Positions 58,559 through 64,000 of a DNA stretch of 64,000 nucleotides are shown piece after piece; positions within the stretch are counted from its first letter, which is position 1; each line of letters opens with the position of its first letter. Position numbers and translations under genes: made by a program. Source of the DNA: Castor canadensis (taxonomy: Eukaryota; Chordata; Mammalia; Rodentia; Castoridae); assembly GCF_047511655.1 (NCBI RefSeq), contig NC_133387.1, positions 24,732,353-24,796,352 on the forward strand, written 5' to 3'. The notes beneath the pieces are model-generated. The model saw nothing but the letters and a program-made list of their open reading frames with translations, was not told the DNA's origin and ran no database searches.

Positions 58559-58773
58559 CCAGGCACCAGTGGCTCACACCTGTAATCCTAGCTACTCAGG
58601 AGACAGAGATTAGGAGGATCTAGGTTCAAAGCAAGCCTGGGCAAATAGTTCATGAGACCCTATCTTGAAAAACCCTTCACAAAAATAGGGCTGGTAGAGT
58701 GGCTCAAAGTGAAGGCCCTGAGTTCAAGACTCAGTACTGCAAAAAAAACAAAACAAAACAAAACAAATAAAAC
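58559..58773 (+). mobile_element. B1-ID dimer SINE, delta form, sense, with TSD
   Basis: GGCTCAAAGTGAAGGCCC (delta) and a (CAAAA)n tail. TGTGCTCATG occurs at 58549-58558 and 58774-58783. Confidence 0.93.
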
Positions 58774-58818
58774 TGTGCTCATGAGGTTTCAGATGGGAAA
58801 AAGAACTCTATCTATTTG

Positions 58819-59010
58819 CACCAGGTGCTGGTGGCTCACACCTATAATCCTAGCTATTCAGGAGGTAGAGATCAGCAGGATCACTGTTTGAAACCAGTCC
58901 AGGCAAGTAGTTGGTGAGACCCTGTCTCCAAAAAACCCATCACAAAAAAGGGTTGGTGGAGTGGCTCAAGGTAGGCCTTGAGTTCAAGCCCCAGTATCTC
59001 AAAAAGAAAA
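58819..59010 (+). mobile_element. B1-ID dimer SINE, delta form, sense
   Basis: GGTGCTGGTGGCTCACACC...GGCTCAAGGTAGGCCTTGAG, with a slightly larger deletion than its neighbour. AACTCTAT flanks both sides. Confidence 0.9.
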
Positions 59011-60250
59011 GAAAACTCTATTGGAATAGGACCAGAGGCCATTCTTGTTACATTCTGCCAAAGAACTTGTCTACATTTTGTCCATGCCCTGAGACTGTAT
59101 ATGAGGTTGTGCTTAAAGATGAGTAATCAATTTGATGGAGAAAATTAATAGGCAGAATAGCAATTGGGCTGTGGTATGGGTACTGCTGGCACCTTTTATC
59201 CAAGTTTATAGTGAGAATTGTGAACAAAAAGTATAATGGGAAGGTTTGGAAAATTTGCAATTGGGCCAGGAAAAAAGAGTGTTTAAAGTTGAGACCAATG
59301 AAGGTGTGGATGCTAAAGACATTATCATCGTTAACAAGCACTGGGCAACAAGAAAAATGCCTGAGGACATCTCAGAAATTGGCCAATTCCCTCCCCCCTC
59401 CCATCAAAGGCTCAAGAATGTGAAGGTTTTAACTTACTGGAAAGACTTTGCTTTGAGAAGAGAGCTCCAGGGCACCTTGTTTCTACAGAGCCACCTAGGG
59501 AGGTATTTCCCTGGGTTCAACCAACCAGGCACTTAGATGTCACTGCAGCCATGGTCCTAGGGGGCCCAGCAACTGCTCAAGATGGCAGTAGACCTTGGTA
59601 TCATTCTTGTGACGCTGGTTTTGAAGGCATGCAGAATTTAAGAGCTTTGGGATAATAGAGGCTTCCACCCAGATTTCAAAGGAAAGTCTGGGAAGCCAGG
59701 CAATGTGTGACAGGGCTGCAGTTCCTACAGGCAGTCCCTGAAAGGGTGATGCAAGGAGCTGTTGAGGGTAAAGTCTAAGCTGCAATGGAGACCCCAGGAA
59801 GATGGAATGGAGATGCCAGGAACGTGGAATGTCTGCAGAGGAAAGCTGCAGGCAATGAACAGAGCAAACCTGAGAGAGTCTGTGTGGGCTACAAAGGCCC
59901 TAGGCATGGGGCTTCCTAAACCCTTGGGAGCTTAGGGTACAAGGCCATTGCCTCAGATGCCAAATGTGGATCTACAGGATCGAGCATTTGCTCTGCTGAG
60001 TTTAATCTTGATTGTGGCCCCACTCGTCCTTTTCTATGCCCTCACTTCTCCCTTTGGGATGAAGATATTTACTTTTTGCCATTGTGTCTGCTGGGATAGG
60101 TAACTTGGTTTTGAGTTTATGGGGCTCACAGCTAAGGGTCTGCCTTGTCTCAGGAGTTTTGGACTTGGACTTTTGTAATGGTTAGGACTATAGGCATGCT
60201 TGGAGATGACTGAATGCATTTTGCATTATGAGATTGCTATAAGCCTTTGA

Positions 60251-60640
60251 GGGGCAGTGTCAGAATATCAGGGTTTTGCATTATGAAATGTCCCCACAGG
60301 TTCACGTGTTGAATGCTTGGTCCCCAGCCAGCTGGTGGCACTATTTTGGGAGGTGATGGAAACTTTAGGAGGTGGGGCCTCCTGAAGAAAGTGAGTCACT
60401 AGGGTCATTTCCTTGGGGGCTATATCTTGTCTGAGCCCTCCTTCTGCTTCCTATCTGCCATAGGCAAGTAGCTTCTGTCACATACTTCTGCCACCATGAT
60501 GTTCTGCCTTACCATGGGTGGAGAATTAGCAGAGCCACAGACTATGAACTAAAACCTTCGAAAGTTAATTCGAATCTTTGCCTGGCTGAAGTTGTTTATG
60601 TCAGGTATTTTGGCACAGTGATAAGAAGTCTCATCACTTG
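60251..60640 (+). mobile_element. MaLR LTR, sense (possible 3' LTR)
   Basis: 'gttgaatgcttggtccccagccagctggtggcactattttgggaggtgatggaaactttaggaggtggggcctcctgaag', 'gccaccatgatgttctgccttacc', 'gaagttgtttatgtcaggtattttggcacagtgataagaag' form a rodent-type MaLR LTR. With the LTR at 57955 it could bound one element, although the two LTRs differ in their first halves. Confidence 0.75.
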
Positions 60641-61334
60641 ATGAGAAAGACACCTCATGGGGTCCTTAGGTTGGGGACCCTCTCTAAGAAAGAACCCAAC
60701 AACATGAATGCCAGAATGGCCCTTCATGGGGCTCATGGTAAGTCTGCCCTGATTCAGATTCCTCTTCAGGGCTCCACTCCATCTCTTCCTTGGTAACATA
60801 CACTTGCTTCTCCTTTCGCTCCTAGAGCAGGTCAAATCCTTCCATGTGTAATTAATTCTCCACACACGAGCTACATGTGGCTATTTTGATGAAAATTATA
60901 AGGAAATCAGATCTTCTATTCAGTTAGTTCATTAGCTACACCAGACACATTTGATGTGTTCAACAGCCACATGTGGTTTGGGACTATTGTGTGGATTAGT
61001 GTGAGTGTAGAACATTCCCATCCTCACAGAAAATGCTATTGGGCAGTGCTGGTCTGCACTGTCAGTGCTAGCTGACTCCTCTCTGCTCAAGACTGGAGCT
61101 CCAGGAGAACAGGATCAAATACCTGTTGACTTCATTGCTGTCACCCAGTGCCTGTCAAGCAACACACCACTCCCATTCAACAAGGGATGACTGTTCCATT
61201 CCTACTGTTCCATGCATCTCCTTTCAACAGCCCCCTCTACCCTGTGACTTCAAGGAGCCACAACCTTTGTAAGAGGTTGTTGTCATTGTCACTCTAGAGA
61301 CATCCTGCTTTCAGTCTATTGAAGATGCACTCCT
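60641..61334. other. Mostly unassigned interval
   Basis: The segment 60862-61045 ('gctacatgtggctattttgat...ccacatgtggtttgggactattgtgtggattag') looks like the same old repeat as 25365-25560. The rest is unassigned. Confidence 0.4.
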
Positions 61335-61349
61335 CTCCTAATAAACTTT

Positions 61350-61741
61350 TTTTCTGCCAGTTTCATGTTTTATTGCTGCCACGTGGCTCAGGCCTTGACC
61401 GTGTACTGCCAAGACAGTACGGCTGCTCTTCCACTGCTGCTCCTTGGTCTTCAGTTTTTCCTGGTGCTTGTTAAACCAGCAGTGCATGGCTCGTGTCTTC
61501 TTGGGCTGCAGGCCCGGGGCTTGTACTTTTTGCCCTCATAGAATCTTCTGAGTCCAGAGAACACTAGTGATGGATTTGCAGACAACTCAGATCTTGGATA
61601 CCGCACTGCTTGTCACTTTGGTGACCAGCAGCTGGGACAGTTCCACTTTCAGGTTGTCCATTGTTCCTGCAGCTGTTCCTTCTTGCTGCAAAGGTCCCAA
61701 GCCTGGATCTTAGCTATAGCTGCACTAGCCGCAGCCTGGTC
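61350..61741 (-). pseudogene. RPL35: RPL35 (60S ribosomal protein L35/uL29) processed pseudogene
   Basis: RPL35 is a 123-residue component of the large ribosomal subunit. On the minus strand a short 5' UTR (61741-61718) leads to an initiator changed from ATG to ATA (61717-61715), then codons for AKIQAWDLCSKK, a frameshifted middle, FYEGKKYKP near 61540-61510, and KHQEKLKTKEQQ near 61465-61430. The order and spacing match the parent; stops and frameshifts interrupt it. It has no introns, ends with AATAAAACATG and a short A-run, and is flanked by CTCCTAATAAACTTT (61335-61349) and CTCCTAGTAAACTTT (61742-61756), a 15-bp duplication with one mismatch. This shows L1-mediated retrocopying. Identity is from recalled family knowledge; no alignment was run. 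Confidence 0.9.
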
Positions 61742-61845
61742 CTCCTAGTAAACTTTGCTACCATTTTCACTGTAGAAAAGTGAGGAATAGTTTCTTTTCC
61801 AAGCTGCAGAGGTGGTAGTGGCAGAGCTTGAAATTATAGAAGCTG

Positions 61846-61960
61846 GGCATAATAGTGCATACCTGTAGTCCCAGCACTCAGGCTGAGGCAGAAGAGTGGT
61901 GACTTAGAGGCCATCCTGGGCTACATACTGAGCCTCCATCAGAAAGGAAGGAAGAAAGGA
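61846..61960 (+). mobile_element. B1 SINE, sense
   Basis: AGCTGGGCATAATAGTGCATACC, 'aggctgaggcagaagagtgg', 'ccatcctgggctacatactgag'; a purine tract (GGAA/GAGG) to about 62040 takes the place of a tail. Confidence 0.85.
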
Positions 61961-62239
61961 AGGGAGGAGGGAGGGAAAACGAAACAGATAAAGAGGAAGA
62001 GAAACAGAAAAAGGAGGAAGAAAGGAGAGAAAGAAAAGAACAGGTGAGAATTTGCCCCAGAACAAAACTACACCCTCAAGTATATGGAGATATGCTCAAA
62101 ATCACCGTGTAGGAAAACTCCCAACCACATACCAAACACACCAGAGTGTCAACAGAACCTACCTGTAGACGAGAGAGAGTTGGGGTGATTCTAATTATCT
62201 CTGTGGCTCTCAGCCCCCCACCCATGTTTCCTGTGTGCA

Positions 62240-62452
62240 TTCTTTATTATGGGACTGAGGTTTGAACTCAGGGTTTTGCGCTTGCAAAGTTGGTACTCTA
62301 CTGCTTAAGCCACACCTCCAGTCCATTTTGCTCTGGTTATTTTGGAGATGGGTCTCATGAGCTATTTGTCCGAGCTGGCCTTAAACAGTGAGTCTCCTGA
62401 TCTCACCTCCCAAGCAGTGAGTATTGTGGGCGTGAGTGATCAGCACCTGGCT
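62240..62452 (-). mobile_element. B1-ID dimer SINE, type II linker, antisense
   Basis: GCGCTTGCAAAGTTGGTACTC, ACACCTCCAGTCCATTTTGC, CTCTGGTTATTTTGGAG, then the B1 half ending AGCACCTGGC. Confidence 0.9.
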
Positions 62453-62456
62453 TCTC

Positions 62457-62600
62457 ATGTAAGTCTGTGTGTGGATGTGTTTCCAGTTCTTTCAGTTCTT
62501 CTAGGCTCAGGCCCAGGAGTGGAACTGTTGATCACACGGTAACTCTATTGCAGTGTCTTGAGGAACGTGTGGACTATTTTCTACAGCTGCTGTGTTGTTT
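62457..62600 (-). mobile_element. Ancient L1ME-type 3' fragment, antisense
   Basis: 'aggcccaggagtggaactgttgatcacacggtaactctat' and 'ttgaggaacgtgtggactattttctacagctgctg' match the antisense L1 order seen more fully at 45600-45716. Confidence 0.7.
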
Positions 62601-62666
62601 TGTTTTTTTCAGTACTGGGGATTGAACTCAGGATCTCCCCCTTGCTACCTGTGCCATCTGTGCAGA
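62601..62666 (-). mobile_element. ID SINE fragment, antisense
   Basis: TTTTTCAGTACTGGGGATTGAACTCAGGATCTC, then an eroded remainder. Confidence 0.7.
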
Positions 62667-62932
62667 TGCAGTATAAGCTCTTGGCTAGCTGCCAGAGGAG
62701 CCCTCCCTTGGGAGAAGCTGAAGGGAGACTATGTCTGTTCTCTGACTGTAGGGAACACCTTCGCACCCCGTTAGAGACTGCAGAACTCACTCTAGTACCG
62801 CGCCTCTCATCCCCCCACCCCCAAGAGTTGTAAAGTGTCAAATACTGCCCTGTAGAAAGGGGTGTACTGAGAATGTGCTCCCAGTGGTACTGATGCTGCT
62901 GGACCCTACCCTTGCCCAGGTGAGTGCTCCTT

Positions 62933-63021
62933 TTCTTTTTTTTTTTTTGGTGCTGGGATCGAACCCACAGCCTCACGCATGCTAGACAAGTGCTGTACCA
63001 TGGAGCTACATCTCAGCCCTG
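62933..63021 (-). mobile_element. Canonical ID SINE with perfect 14-bp TSD, antisense
   Basis: GGTGCTGGGATCGAACCCAC...GCATGCTAGACAAGTGCTGTACC...ACATCTCAGCCC. Flanked by GGTGAGTGCTCCTT at 62919-62932 and 63022-63035. Confidence 0.95.
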
Positions 63022-63035
63022 GGTGAGTGCTCCTT

Positions 63036-63968
63036 AACCAGATGCTGCTGAGAGGCTTGTTGAGTCTTTGGATTTGTGGGATGCCTAGCTCAGGTTCTGG
63101 AGCTCACATTTGAGCAGTAGTGTTTACTGGAAAGCTGGGCAAACGGCACAAGCTGACCTTCAGTCTGATTTCACCTACGACACAGCTAACACCATTTAGG
63201 GGACTGAGGACTGTAGAGACCTGCCAGTCCAGGCTAAGATCATCTCCTGGGGGCTTCTCCCGCCCCCCTTGTGATGGTTGTAAGCGCTGGAGTCGAGAAA
63301 GCACTGATCTGACTGAGTGGGCACTGTGTACCCAGGATTACACCCTTGCTGAAAGCTGTCTTTCTGTTGTGCTCATTGGAACCCAGGCTTCTGATAGAAG
63401 CCATTAGGGCTTACAGGGTTCAACTAGTTATGCTATAGAAATGTATATAACTCATAATACATTGTACTTTTTGAAAAATTATTTGTGTGTGAAACACCAC
63501 ACTTAAAACTTTTTCAACAAAAATTACTCTCATTTCTTTGCATTCATTGGACATCAGCTATGCAGGGTGAAAGGACAGGACTGGGTCCCCACCCACAGGG
63601 AGCCTGCCGCCTGATATGCAGACCCCATCATGATGGGGCAGCTGAGCTTCTATTTCCACTTTGATTTAGCACACTTAGTGTGTGGCATAGGAAGGTGACT
63701 AAGAGGAGGGTGGAATGGATGCCTTTATGGACATCTGGAGGGCACTTGATGAGAAAATGGATCTGTGGGCCTTGCCAAACCCAAGTCAGCAAGGATCCCG
63801 GATCTCCCTGCAGTTGAGGGTTGTGAAGAGGAGCTTGTGAAATGAACAGTGCAGGAAAATCTGCATGCAGGCACCGGGACTGCTGGGGTGCTGCAGGACT
63901 GAAGTGAAGGCAGTTGGCTGTGGGGGATTTGTGTGAGAAAGGCTAAGTCAAGGGTAAGTAAGAAGTAG
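63036..63968. other. Unassigned unique interval
   Basis: No gene or recognised repeat. A 95-codon frame at 63120-63407 has no family signature. Confidence 0.4.
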
Positions 63969-64000
63969 CTGGGTGTGGTGGTGCAAGCCTGTAATTCCAG
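63969..64000 (+). mobile_element. B1 SINE, sense, cut by window end
   Basis: GCTGGGTGTGGTGGTGCAAGCCTGTAATTCCAG is the first 32 bases of a B1. Confidence 0.85.

Larger units (their letters stand above)
58341..60250 (+). mobile_element. MaLR-type internal region relic
   Basis: Begins 'ggaaaattggtaccagagaagtggggttattgctgtgacaaaatctgacaatgtg', the usual start of a MaLR/ERVL internal segment. It continues with 'tttatgggaggaacttggaagagttcagagatgcc'. No gag or pol frame is present, as is normal for MaLR. Two delta SINEs are inserted at 58559 and 58819. Confidence 0.6.

Overview
This window is mammalian, non-coding, repeat-packed nuclear DNA. No host gene with convincing exons was found. The only long open reading frame with clear ancestry belongs to a LINE-1 retrotransposon. 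The organism is most likely a non-murid rodent. The dominant repeats are tRNA-Ala/ID-like SINE units and dimers in which a 7SL/B1-like left half is joined to an ID-like right half, an arrangement published as B1-dID from Castoridae, Sciuridae, Gliridae and some hystricomorphs. Beaver (Castoridae) is my best guess, but that is inference.

Layout. 0-10 kb: an antisense MLT1-type MaLR LTR, dense SINEs, fragments of ancient L1/HAL1-type and L2-type LINEs. 10-14 kb: an antisense MaLR relic (internal region plus LTR), invaded by SINEs. 14-30 kb: SINEs, pyrimidine microsatellites, old L1 and MIR relics and an ERVL-type LTR. 30-33 kb: an old sense-strand L1 tail split by SINEs and carrying an exact 39-bp tandem duplication. 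33-39 kb: SINEs, a long (TTTC)n tract and a TMA7 processed pseudogene. 39-42.5 kb: the most repeat-poor stretch, with AP-1, ETS, ETS/IRF composite and ISRE-like motifs that could mark an enhancer. 43-49 kb: MaLR, L1 and L2 relics and a young 468-bp L1 insertion. 49-57.5 kb: a probable class II solo LTR followed by a full-length L1 with an intact ORF1, a decayed ORF2 and a second L1 nested inside ORF2. 57.5-60.6 kb: a 76-bp micro-L1 insertion and a MaLR-like relic. 61.3-61.7 kb: an antisense RPL35 processed pseudogene with target-site duplications. 62-64 kb: SINEs and unassigned sequence.

How the parts relate. L1 ORF1p and ORF2p from active copies elsewhere would have moved every SINE, processed pseudogene and L1 fragment here; the target-site duplications recorded below are their footprints. 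Nesting gives a local relative chronology: ancient L2/MIR/L1M/MaLR first, then long-form B1-ID dimers, then dimers with a roughly 23-nt deletion in the tRNA half, then canonical ID and the young L1 insertions.

No new biological system is apparent. The most original signals are the deletion-defined SINE subfamily, the repeated B1-B1-ID trimer, the seeding of CA/GT microsatellites at the SINE linker, the L1 target-site duplication whose two copies have decayed in opposite directions at one CpG, and the motif-rich unique block at 40-42.4 kb. Labels used below: 'long' dimer = complete tRNA half; 'delta' dimer = tRNA half lacking about 23 nt; 'type I' linker reads like CCCATCACAAAAAAGGGCTGG; 'type II' linker reads like TAACCAGAGCAAAA.
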